NCBI GenBank assembly: GCA_050178135.1
Contig: JBFXGJ010000060.1
Span: 1-9,026 of the forward strand
Origin: UBA288 sp050178135
GTDB taxonomy: Archaea > Halobacteriota > Methanomicrobia > Methanomicrobiales > Methanospirillaceae
Length of the DNA stretch: 9,026 nt
Direction: 5' to 3'
Shown here: one piece after another, positions 1 through 5,698 of the stretch
Position numbering within the stretch: the stretch's first letter is position 1
Layout: every line of letters starts with the position of its first letter
The notes under the pieces: model-generated
Databases searched by the model: none
The model's input: the letters and a program-made list of their open reading frames with translations, nothing else
Told to the model about the DNA's origin: nothing
Program-made: the position numbers and the translations under genes

Positions 1-2
1 AG

Positions 3-728
3 GGGCGGATCCGGGGCTACGAGGCGTTCGTGCGCGACATCACCGAGCGGCGGGAGATGGAGCACGCGATCCACGAGGCGAACCGGCGCCTCGGCCTCCT
101 GGAGAGCGTCACCCGGCACGACCTCCTCAACCAGCTGATGAAGGTGCAGGGGTTCGCCAACCTCGCGGCGTGCCAGGTGCAGGACCCGGTGATCGCCGGG
201 TACCTCTCGAAGATCGACGAGGCGGCGGCTTCGATCGCCCGGCAGGTCGAGTTCATGCGCTCGTACCACGACCTGGGGGCCCACTCGCCGACATGGGTCC
301 GGGTCGACGAGGTGGTGAAGCGGGCGCGGTATGACGAGGTCACCTGCTGCCCGAGCTGCCAGGGAGTCGAGGTCCATGCCGACCCGATGCTGGAAAAGGT
401 TTTCTCCAACCTCTTCGAGAACGCGGTCGAGCACGGGGGCCATGTGATAGCGATCACCGTCCGGTGCGAACGCCACGGAGACGGCCTGGTGGTCGTCGTG
501 GAGGACGACGGCGAGGGCGTCCCGGAGGGCGAGAAGAAGGCGATCTTCGAGAAGGGCCACGGGCATCATACGGGCCTGGGCCTCTTTTTGGCGCGGGAGA
601 TCCTGGCGATCACCGGGATCACGATCCGGGAGAACGGGATCCCGGGGCGGGGTGCGCGCTTCGAGATCGCGGTCCCGGAGAGGCGGTTCCGGCCGGGTCC
701 GGGAGGGGCTGGCGACCCCGCGCCCTGA
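3..728 (+). CDS. Sensor histidine kinase, C-terminal part (5' end outside window)
   Basis: This is the transmitter part of a two-component sensor kinase, which autophosphorylates on histidine and passes the phosphate to a response regulator. The frame is open from the window edge. The first visible residues (GRIRGYEAFVRDITERREME) are the typical end of a PAS domain, so the true start lies upstream and the GTG at position 30 is internal. The phosphoacceptor box is RHDLLNQL with His at about visible residue 39. The ATP-binding domain follows: N box FSNLFENAVEHG (about 137-147), G1 VVEDDGEG (about 166-173), an F-box-like AIFEKG and G2 HTGLGLFLARE. All catalytic boxes are present, so the visible half looks functional. 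The HDLLNQL form of the H box is common among methanogen PAS kinases (family knowledge). No response regulator is visible. The gene converges on the TetR gene 50 bases away. Confidence 0.92.
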   Translation, partial: GRIRGYEAFVRDITERREMEHAIHEANRRLGLLESVTRHDLLNQLMKVQGFANLAACQVQDPVIAGYLSKIDEAAASIARQVEFMRSYHDLGAHSPTWVRVDEVVKRARYDEVTCCPSCQGVEVHADPMLEKVFSNLFENAVEHGGHVIAITVRCERHGDGLVVVVEDDGEGVPEGEKKAIFEKGHGHHTGLGLFLAREILAITGITIRENGIPGRGARFEIAVPERRFRPGPGGAGDPAP

Positions 729-732
729 CCAC

Positions 733-747
733 GCCGGCGGAGCCGGC
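733..747. terminator. GC-rich hairpin between convergent genes
   Basis: GCCGGC, a GGA loop, then GCCGGC, sitting between the kinase stop and the end of the TetR gene. There is no adjacent T tract, and archaeal termination mainly uses T-rich stretches, so a terminator role is only a guess. Each arm is itself palindromic. Confidence 0.25.
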
Positions 748-778
748 CCCCAGTCGACCCCAGGGACGGGTGGGGGGC

Positions 779-1516
779 TCAGGCCTTCCGGTAACGGCGG
801 ATCGGACAGTCCATGACGTCGCAGGTCTCGGGGCAGTCCGGGAGCTCAATCGACTCGCCGGCTTCCTGCGCGGCCAGCCGGCGTCCCATCTCGTCCGTCC
901 AGGGGCACCCCTCTGCGCATGGCGCCGGTCTCCCGGCCGGCTCGAGCAGGATCCTCCCGAGCACCAGCCACCGCTCCCGGATCTCGGCGTGGTCGATCCC
1001 CGCCTGGGTGAGGCACTGGAACCCGAAGAAGAGCGCCGCAAGACCGAGCGCGAGCGTGTGCGGGTCCGTGTCGTCCCGGACCAGCCCCTCGCGTTGCTGG
1101 GCCGCGATCCCGTGCGCTGCCATCTCGTACCCGGCCCGGATGTTCTCCGCGAGGGAGCCTCCCACCGCGGAGTTCCGCGCGGCCATCGCGACGAGCTCGA
1201 GGATGAGCGAGTCCTGACCGGTGTCGGCGGCGAGCTGCGCCTCGAGCATCGAGGTCCAGCCCTGGAGGGGCGTCGCGTCCGGGAAGCTCTCTCGTGCTCG
1301 CTGGCGGACGAGTGCGGGGATCAGCTGCACGATCTCGGCAACGAGGGCGTCCTTGTTCTTGAAGTAGAGGTAGAGAGCGCTCTTCGTCACCCCCACCTCG
1401 GCGGCGATCTCGTCCATGGTCGTCGCGCAGTACCCCTTCCGGCACATCACGTCCCAGCCGGCGGCGATGATCCTCTTCCGGGCCGCCTCCCTGTACTCCG
1501 GCACGACCTTGGGCAT
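779..1516 (-). CDS. TetR/AcrR-family transcriptional regulator with cysteine-rich C-terminus
   Basis: A 245-residue one-component DNA-binding regulator, probably a repressor acting as a dimer. The N-terminal helix-turn-helix is clear at about residues 10-58: TTMDEIAAEVGVTKSALYLYF, followed by KNKDALV, the classic TetR pattern. The C-terminal ligand-binding half (about 60-195) is helical and not assignable to a ligand. The protein is somewhat longer than most TetR proteins (about 190-220 residues) because of a tail with five cysteines, C200, C204, C228, C232 and C237, arranged as CAEGC and CPETCDVMDC. Such a cluster could bind a metal or Fe-S cluster or sense thiol redox state; that is inference. 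The gene is divergent from the PPOX gene with a 113-base shared promoter region, so it probably controls itself and that gene. The start is the first ATG, with a weak GAGGACAGG just upstream. Confidence 0.92.
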   Translation of the reverse strand: MPKVVPEYREAARKRIIAAGWDVMCRKGYCATTMDEIAAEVGVTKSALYLYFKNKDALVAEIVQLIPALVRQRARESFPDATPLQGWTSMLEAQLAADTGQDSLILELVAMAARNSAVGGSLAENIRAGYEMAAHGIAAQQREGLVRDDTDPHTLALGLAALFFGFQCLTQAGIDHAEIRERWLVLGRILLEPAGRPAPCAEGCPWTDEMGRRLAAQEAGESIELPDCPETCDVMDCPIRRYRKA

Positions 1517-1543
1517 CCTGTCCTCGTACTGCGAGACGATGAG

Positions 1544-1551
1544 TAATAAAA
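1544..1551 (-). promoter_or_regulatory. Candidate TATA box for the TetR gene
   Basis: Read on the minus strand this is TTTTATTA, 28-35 bases before the ATG, which would give an almost leaderless transcript. An alternative box (AAATATTG, minus strand, 1565-1572) would leave a leader of about 25 bases containing the weak GAGGA site. Which is used cannot be told from the sequence. Confidence 0.4.
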
Positions 1552-1581
1552 CAGACTATCTCGTCAATATTTCGACTTCAA

Positions 1582-1595
1582 GGTAAGTTTTTATC
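1582..1595 (+). promoter_or_regulatory. Candidate TATA box and flanking element for the PPOX gene
   Basis: GGTAAGTTTTTATC in an AT-rich island inside GC-rich DNA. The T-rich core lies about 26 bases upstream of about 1616, giving a short leader that carries the ribosome-binding site. The GGTAAGTT part recurs next to the TATA box of the EFR1 gene at 2159-2166, so it may be a shared BRE-like or regulator-binding element. Confidence 0.45.
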
Positions 1596-1617
1596 CTCCG
1601 GAGCGAAGAGTACGGAC

Positions 1618-1624
1618 GAGGTGG
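1618..1624 (+). promoter_or_regulatory. Ribosome-binding site of the PPOX gene
   Basis: GAGGTGG complements the archaeal 16S rRNA 3' end and sits five bases before the ATG at 1630. It decides the start: the in-frame GTG at 1621 lies inside this site and is therefore not used. Confidence 0.7.
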
Positions 1625-1629
1625 TTTCC

Positions 1630-2028
1630 ATGGTGAGATTGACCCCTGAGATGGAAGAGTCGCTGCGAGCAGCGAAGACTGCATTCCTGGCCACGTCGTC
1701 GAAGGACGGCATCCCCAACGTCGTCCCGATCGCGGCGTTCACCGTGCTCGACGACGGGACGCTGCTCATCTCGGACCAGTTCTTCAACAAGACGCTCAAG
1801 AACCTGGAGGAGAACCCGTGGATCGCCCTCTCCTGGTGGGGGGAGCGGGGCGGGTTCCAGGTGAAGGGAACGGTCACCCTCCACGCAGACGACGAGGTCT
1901 TCGGGCGGAACGTCGCCTGGATGAAGGAGCAGTTCCCCCAGTTCGTCCCGAAGTCCGCGGTGCTGGTGACGATCACCGACGTTTACGCCGTCGTGCCCGG
2001 CCCCGAGCCCGGCCAGAAACTCCTCTGA
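1630..2028 (+). CDS. Pyridoxamine 5'-phosphate oxidase-family (FMN-binding split-barrel) protein
   Basis: A 132-residue single-domain protein of the split beta-barrel flavin-binding superfamily. These are usually dimers that bind FMN (or F420 in some archaea and actinobacteria) and reduce or sense small molecules. Typical family features are the AKTAFLATSSKDGIPNVVPI opening, in which strand 1 carries a short polar loop before PNVVP, then DDGTLLISDQFFNKTLKNLEENPWIALSWW and the FQVKGTVTLH strand. The length matches small stand-alone members rather than true PdxH (about 210 residues), so pyridoxal phosphate synthesis is unlikely. The gene is divergent from the TetR gene and likely repressed by it. 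A T-rich stretch shortly downstream suggests a single-gene transcript. The cofactor and substrate cannot be read from the sequence. Confidence 0.88.
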   Translation: MVRLTPEMEESLRAAKTAFLATSSKDGIPNVVPIAAFTVLDDGTLLISDQFFNKTLKNLEENPWIALSWWGERGGFQVKGTVTLHADDEVFGRNVAWMKEQFPQFVPKSAVLVTITDVYAVVPGPEPGQKLL

Positions 2029-2073
2029 TTGATGATCCCCGGCAACACTTAACCATGCTCGGGGCGTCCTCCT

Positions 2074-2116
2074 GATTTTTCTTCATGGCCCCTCCTGACC
2101 TCCGGTGAGGGGCCAT
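2074..2116 (+). terminator. T-rich stretch plus perfect 10-bp hairpin after the PPOX gene
   Basis: GATTTTTCTT at 2074-2083 fits an archaeal T-tract terminator about 50 bases after the PPOX stop. It is followed by a perfect inverted repeat, ATGGCCCCTC (2085-2094) and GAGGGGCCAT (2107-2116), with a 12-base loop. The hairpin follows the T tract rather than preceding it, so it is not a bacterial-type terminator; it may protect a 3' end or simply be structural. Confidence 0.5.
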
Positions 2117-2151
2117 CCAGGATGAAGATGAACCATGCCGTCACTAAAATG

Positions 2152-2161
2152 ACCAATTGGT
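2152..2161. promoter_or_regulatory. Candidate operator palindrome upstream of the EFR1 promoter
   Basis: ACCAATTGGT is a perfect 10-base palindrome lying three bases before a TATA-like box. It is in the right place to be an operator, or to overlap the BRE so that a bound repressor blocks TFB. The binding protein is unknown; the nearby TetR protein is a candidate only by proximity. Confidence 0.45.
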
Positions 2162-2164
2162 AAG

Positions 2165-2173
2165 TTATATTAA
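2165..2173 (+). promoter_or_regulatory. TATA box of the EFR1 gene
   Basis: TTATATTAA is the best archaeal TATA match in this AT-rich island. It predicts transcription from about 2195-2200 and hence a 5' leader of about 130 bases before the ATG at 2329. Confidence 0.5.
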
Positions 2174-2328
2174 TTCAGAGTAAGCACCATTCCTGGAGAC
2201 AATGTTCGGTTCCCTGGATGGCGCCGCTCCGGGCGATCGCCGGGTTCAACGGGAGTTCCCCGTGGGAACGGTACCAGATCCGTGCTGCAGGAGGCGGATG
2301 CCGCCGCGGACCGAACAGCGGAGGGAGT
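2174..2328 (+). other. 5' leader of the EFR1 gene with hairpin and strong ribosome-binding site
   Basis: No convincing gene lies here. The stretch holds a perfect hairpin, GTTCCC-CGT-GGGAAC (2255-2269), a palindrome GGCGATCGCC (2232-2241) and the ribosome-binding site GGAGGGAG (2320-2327) directly before the ATG. The frame is open upstream to an ATG at 2218, but those residues are Gly/Arg-rich and unlike the family's N-terminus. Confidence 0.4.
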
Positions 2329-3129
2329 ATGAAGATACGATCGGTGAAACTGGCCTGCTTCTCACCCACGGGGACGACGAAGGCGGTGCTCGAGGGGATT
2401 GCACGGGGCGTGGGCCTCGAGAACGTGGAACTCGTGGAGGTCACCACTCCCGAAGCAAGGGACGCACCCCTGAAGATGCAGGAGGACGAGCTGCTCGTCG
2501 TCGGCGTGCCGGTATACATGGGACGGGTGCCGGCTCTCCTCGCCGGGTGGCTCGGGCGCATCAGGGCGAACAGGACGCCGGCCGTCTGCGTCGTCGTCTA
2601 CGGCAACCGCGTCTTCGACGACGCGCTCCTCGAACTCCAGGACGCCCTTGCCAGGGGCGGGTGCCGACCGATCGCCGGCGCGGCGTTCATCGGGGAGCAC
2701 TCCTTCTCCCGTACCGAGACCCCGACGGCAGCGGGACGGCCCGACGCGAGCGACCTGGACCGGGCCGAGCGGTTCGGGCGGGAGGTCCGGGAGCGGCTGC
2801 TCGCCGCCTCCTCGATCGATGAGGTCCCGGAGGTCTCGATCCCGGGCTGCCGGCCGTACCGGGGGGACCCCACGCTCTGGCAGGTGGATTTCATCGCCGT
2901 CGGCGCCGGGTGCACCCGGTGCGGCGCCTGCGCCGCGTGGTGCCCGGTCGGGGCGATCGACCCGGACGATCCCGCTTCGGTCGACACCGAGCGGTGCATC
3001 ACCTGCTGCGCCTGCATCAAGCGTTGCCCCGAGCAGGCCCGATCGATGAAGCCCGGGTCGGTGATGGACGCCTCGCTGCGCCTTCATACTCTCTATGGCG
3101 AACGCAAGGAGCCGGCGTTCTTCATCTGA
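2329..3129 (+). CDS. EFR1-type flavodoxin / double [4Fe-4S] ferredoxin fusion protein
   Basis: A 266-residue soluble electron-transfer protein. The N-terminal flavodoxin-like domain (about residues 1-165) begins with KLACFSPTGTTKAV, where SPTGTTK (12-18) is the FMN phosphate-binding loop. VVGVPVYMGRVPALLAGWL and CVVVYGNRVFDDAL are the other expected flavodoxin loops. The C-terminal ferredoxin domain carries two complete CxxCxxCxxxCP motifs, C195/C198/C201/C205 and C223/C226/C229/C233, with one extra cysteine at 227. Each should bind a [4Fe-4S] cluster. This order is that of the EFR1-family ferrodoxins of anaerobes, and the length is normal. The protein probably moves single electrons between an FMN and low-potential carriers; the partners are unknown. 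The start is ATG 2329, set by GGAGGGAG two bases or so upstream. It has its own promoter about 160 bases upstream, and a hairpin spans its stop codon. Confidence 0.9.
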   Translation: MKIRSVKLACFSPTGTTKAVLEGIARGVGLENVELVEVTTPEARDAPLKMQEDELLVVGVPVYMGRVPALLAGWLGRIRANRTPAVCVVVYGNRVFDDALLELQDALARGGCRPIAGAAFIGEHSFSRTETPTAAGRPDASDLDRAERFGREVRERLLAASSIDEVPEVSIPGCRPYRGDPTLWQVDFIAVGAGCTRCGACAAWCPVGAIDPDDPASVDTERCITCCACIKRCPEQARSMKPGSVMDASLRLHTLYGERKEPAFFI

Positions 3130-3173
3130 CCGGGTTTCCTCCCGGTCCGTCGAGGGCGGGTAAGGAACGCCCT
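3128..3173 (+). terminator. Two consecutive hairpins at the end of the EFR1 gene
   Basis: GACCGGG-TTTCCT-CCCGGTC (3128-3147) begins inside the stop codon. It is followed by AGGGCG (3153-3158) pairing with CGCCCT (3168-3173). There is no strong T tract beyond a TTT in the first loop. These probably shape the 3' end of the transcript; a terminator role is likely but unproven. Confidence 0.4.
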
Positions 3174-3175
3174 GC

Positions 3176-3189
3176 CTCGTCATGACGAG
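3176..3189. repeat. Perfect 14-base palindrome CTCGTCATGACGAG
   Basis: A perfectly symmetric site in the gene-free stretch after the EFR1 gene. Its size suits a dimeric regulator. No TATA box lies next to it (the nearest is about 155 bases to the right), so its target, if any, is unclear. Confidence 0.35.
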
Positions 3190-3659
3190 TGGGCGGACGT
3201 GTCAGGTGGGCATCGCCCCGGGGCCGCCCAGTCGCGTACCACCTCGTCGAGCCGGTGCCTGTTCCCGCTACGGCCCTGCCGACTCGATCACTCCGGTCCC
3301 GGGACGTGCCGATACGTACACCGCGGGCTCTTCGGGGCACCCGGTTATTTATTGGCCCCCGTTCATGCTGCTGCGGAGAGGAACGGAATGGATGAACGAC
3401 GCATGGCTTCGGCGACTGCTGAACTGTCCGGCGACCGGGTTTGCCCCCACCGTCGCCCGGATACCGAATCGGCTGGGGCTTCCGGCCGGGACGACCGCGC
3501 CCCCTACTCTGGCCCCGCCCGAAGGAGTCGACGCTGCTGGGTCCGGAAGGCCGATCGACGTGACCAGGCCCCTCAACCTCGAGACGTTCGTGTTTCCCGT
3601 CACCGGAACAGGCTCGAATGGGACCTCCTTGCCGCGATCGCAACCGGGGTGATTCCCCC
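3190..3659. other. Gene-free stretch with a candidate promoter and a doubtful small ORF
   Basis: No recognisable gene is present on either strand; the long open frames here are Arg/Pro/Ser-rich and look like GC-driven noise. A TATA-like TTATTTATT stands out at 3345-3353. About 35 bases after it, ATG 3388 opens a 91-codon frame whose TGA (3661-3663) overlaps the hydrolase ATG in an ATGA arrangement. That layout would suit translational coupling, but the protein (MDERRMASATAELSG onward) is strongly basic and resembles nothing known to me. More likely the TATA box serves the hydrolase through a leader of about 280 bases. The stretch ends with the hydrolase ribosome-binding site at 3646-3653. Confidence 0.35.
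3646..3653 (+). promoter_or_regulatory. Ribosome-binding site of the hydrolase gene
   Basis: GGGGTGAT differs by one base from the archaeal consensus GGAGGTGAT core and lies six bases before ATG 3660. It fixes that start against the longer open frame that begins at 3618. Confidence 0.65.
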
Positions 3660-4376
3660 ATGACGACCTTCGTGCTGGTGCACGGCACCGGGGCCGGCGG
3701 GTGGTGCTGGCAACCGGTGGCCCGACGGTTGCGCGCCGCGGGGTTCGACGTGTATGCTCCCTCGCTGACCGGGGTGGGCGATCGGCGCCACCTCCGGGAC
3801 TGCAACGTGGACCTCGCAACCCACATCACGGACGTCGCCAACCTCCTCTTCTACGAGGACATCTCCGACGCCGTGCTGGTGGGCCACAGCTACGCCGGGA
3901 TGGTGATCACGGGGGTGACATCGGTGGCTCCCGAACGTCTCGAGTTCCTCGTCTACCTGGACGCGTACGTCCCGGACGAGGGGGAGAGCGAAGCCGACCT
4001 CTGGACCCCGGAGATCCGAGCTGCCATGGAGGCCGACGGGGGAGCTTCCGTAGGTATGCGAGCCCCGCCGCCCCCGGCCCAGATGGGCATCGACGACCCG
4101 GTGCTGGCGGACTGGTACCTGGCGCGGGTCACGCCGCACCCCTTCGCCACCTTCACCCAGCCGGTCCCGGCCGGGACTGCCCGGAGCGAGGCCATCCCAC
4201 GCGCCTATATCAGCTGCACGGCCGGGCCGCTGACGTCGCTCTTCGGACGGTTCGCCGAGAAGGCACGACGGAACGGATGGGCGGTCCGCACGATCGCGAC
4301 GGGCCACGAGGCGGAGCTGATCGCGCCTGACGAGGTGGCCAGACTCCTCATCGAACTCGCGGACTCGCGGGGCTGA
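3660..4376 (+). CDS. Alpha/beta hydrolase (esterase / hydroxynitrile lyase-like)
   Basis: A 238-residue cytosolic alpha/beta-fold enzyme related to small esterases of the salicylate-esterase/hydroxynitrile lyase-like group. It starts TTFVLVHGTGAGGWCWQPVARRLRAAGFDVYAPSLTGVGDR, in which HGTGAGGW forms the oxyanion-hole loop. The nucleophile elbow is GHSYAG with Ser77, and the catalytic histidine is His216 in TGHEAEL. The usual acidic member of the triad is not obvious. At the expected place after strand 7 (YISCTAGPL) there is no Asp, so another acid may serve or activity may be altered. Length and fold order are otherwise complete. No signal peptide is present. The natural substrate cannot be inferred. 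It is the last gene of the GC-rich chromosomal part; six bases after its stop begins a trace of hsdS 3' sequence. Confidence 0.88.
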   Translation: MTTFVLVHGTGAGGWCWQPVARRLRAAGFDVYAPSLTGVGDRRHLRDCNVDLATHITDVANLLFYEDISDAVLVGHSYAGMVITGVTSVAPERLEFLVYLDAYVPDEGESEADLWTPEIRAAMEADGGASVGMRAPPPPAQMGIDDPVLADWYLARVTPHPFATFTQPVPAGTARSEAIPRAYISCTAGPLTSLFGRFAEKARRNGWAVRTIATGHEAELIAPDEVARLLIELADSRG

Positions 4377-4381
4377 CGGGT

Positions 4382-4414
4382 GGTCTGCCCCAGCGCCTCG
4401 ACGCGCTCGGGGGC
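4382..4414 (-). pseudogene. Short trace of the hsdS 3' region
   Basis: Read on the minus strand the segment gives APERVEAL, matching ACERVEAL of the intact hsdS at 7604-7637. At DNA level 28 of 33 positions agree, with 19 consecutive identical bases (4391-4409 = 7614-7632). It has the same orientation as the intact gene and as the larger fragment at 5699-5847. It is too short to be certain, as GC-rich sequence can match by chance, but it falls exactly at the boundary between the hydrolase and the accessory block. Confidence 0.45.
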
Positions 4415-4416
4415 CG

Positions 4417-4791
4417 TGGTTCCAGGGATATTCGTTTCATCACGAGGGAGGTGAGACAGAGCTCCAGTTCACCGATATCGAGAAGAGGGAGGTGCACCGC
4501 GAGGCATACGGGAGGCTGGAAACGGTTGGTGCGCGGGAACACCAGGACGTTCCGTACTGGTCCTGCCAGGCTGGAAATCCGGACGGTACAGTCTTCCAGG
4601 CGGCGGATATCGGGGGAAGAACGATCGATGATGACAGGTCCTGGATAGAGTACACCGGGATCCCCCTTCCGGCATCAGGGCTCGAAGGGTGCTATCCGAC
4701 TCCTGATCCTGCGATCGCGCCATACCGGGGGCGTCCTGAAACACAGTCCGCGTTCAGGAATCCTTCGACCGGAACCCGGCCGGTAATTTGA
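4417..4791 (+). pseudogene. Unrecognised reading frame without a good start, possible gene remnant
   Basis: The frame from about 4417 to the TGA at 4789-4791 encodes WFQGYSFHHEGGETELQF, then a charged stretch rich in Asp and Glu, including DVPYWSCQAGNPDGTVFQ. Its composition is balanced and protein-like, whereas the overlapping frames give Arg- or Ser-rich shadows. No ATG occurs near its beginning. The only in-frame start, a GTG at 4492, has its purine-rich region touching it. A strong GGAGGTGA site (4447-4454) is followed by no usable start codon. It runs 38 bases into the 3' end of the opposing propeller gene. I do not recognise a family. It may be the C-terminal remnant of a gene cut by the rearrangement at the hsdS trace, or chance. 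Confidence 0.3.
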
Positions 4792-5662
4792 AGATGTGGA
4801 TCGATTGTTCTGTCCTGGCACAGCGTCCGGGCTGGTCGTGCTTCCCTCTGTCCGACACAACGACCATTCGGTCGTTGCCAAGCCACGTTACACCTTCCAG
4901 ATTACAGTACATGATCCGACCTTTCTCATCGCGGGGAAACAGGAACAACTGGCCATCGTCTTCGAAGATGTCTTCCAGGTTCTCCGGGTGCGCACGAAGG
5001 TGCCCAACCCACATCGCCGAAGAGACCTGCGAGATCACCGTCAGGTAGCCATTGCGGAAATCAAGGCTGACGTAGTCCTCGTATCGCACCGATTTGGGCA
5101 GCCGAATAGTTCCACGATGTTGCCAGGTGTCCGATTCCCACCGAAAGACCTGAATCCTTCCCTTTCCAGGGTGTGCACCGCCCCTCCCGCCTTTGCAGTC
5201 ATTTCCCTCACAGAGGCCGAGCAGGTACTCGTTTCCGGCACAGCGCAGTGTCGACAGGCCTTCGAAACCCTTGTTGCCCGCATCGATTGGGAAGGGCAAC
5301 CAGTGCCTCTGGATAAATGCAAACGATCTATCAAACTCATCTATGCACGGCAGGTAGACGCCCGACTTCGTTTCGGCGGCCTCGATCAGGCAATACCACC
5401 GATCGGTCGAGGACTGATACGTGATATCTTCATAACCAGCGCCCGTTTCTCTCAAATCCAGCAGGTTCGGCTCCTCTCCCGCGTAGAGCCAATCCGGCTT
5501 GATGCGCAAGAGACGCGGCCTGTCATCAAAAATGATGTGGAGATAGCCATCCATCAGGTATACACCACTGGCTTCGTAGCGTTCTTCGCCAGCGCCTTTG
5601 AGCAGATCGCGTATCCTGGCTTCTTGAACAAGCTCCAAGACCGTGACAGTGTCCTGTTTCAT
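4754..5662 (-). CDS. Predicted beta-propeller protein (esterase-like phytase / SdiA-regulated-like)
   Basis: A 302-residue protein from ATG 5662; a TTG ten codons upstream (5692) is an alternative, and neither has a strong ribosome-binding site. The sequence is made of repeated blade-like units: YEASGVYLMDGYLHIIFDD, NKGFEGLSTL with NEYLLGLCEGND, RYEDYVSLDFRNGYLTVISQ, and CNLEGVTWLGNDRMVVVSDRGK followed by IHIFKLP. The two EGL/EGV-plus-acidic motifs resemble 'esterase-like activity of phytase' and SdiA-regulated propellers, in which such acidic loops may bind calcium or ligand. That assignment is by motif resemblance only. No signal peptide or membrane segment is seen, unlike many secreted relatives, so a cytosolic role is likely. 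Codon use is more AT-tolerant than in the left half, suggesting horizontal transfer. It follows the broken hsdS fragment on the same strand. Confidence 0.65.
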   Translation of the reverse strand: MKQDTVTVLELVQEARIRDLLKGAGEERYEASGVYLMDGYLHIIFDDRPRLLRIKPDWLYAGEEPNLLDLRETGAGYEDITYQSSTDRWYCLIEAAETKSGVYLPCIDEFDRSFAFIQRHWLPFPIDAGNKGFEGLSTLRCAGNEYLLGLCEGNDCKGGRGGAHPGKGRIQVFRWESDTWQHRGTIRLPKSVRYEDYVSLDFRNGYLTVISQVSSAMWVGHLRAHPENLEDIFEDDGQLFLFPRDEKGRIMYCNLEGVTWLGNDRMVVVSDRGKHDQPGRCARTEQSIHIFKLPAGFRSKDS

Positions 5663-5698
5663 CGCTCTCACACGTTCGCTGATGATTTCCAAGGGTGC

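Noticed and set aside
936..948. GGCCGGCTCGAG in the TetR gene resembling the edge of the hsdS repeat
   Set aside because: Only about ten matching bases, explained by the LLEPAGR codons in GC-rich DNA.
464..1546. Long + strand open frame of 360 codons
   Set aside because: Arg/Gly/Pro-rich shadow running across the end of the kinase and antisense to the TetR gene, which has clear domain motifs.
2218..2328. Upstream in-frame start for the EFR1 protein (ATG 2218)
   Set aside because: The extra 37 residues are Gly/Arg-rich with no family counterpart, and ATG 2329 has a near-perfect ribosome-binding site.
3600..3660. Possible tRNA-like T-loop (GGCTCGAATGG)
   Set aside because: No acceptor, D or anticodon arms can be paired around it.
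3122..3841. Minus-strand open frame of 239 codons
   Set aside because: Basic, low-complexity translation overlapping the well-supported hydrolase start; typical GC-rich shadow.
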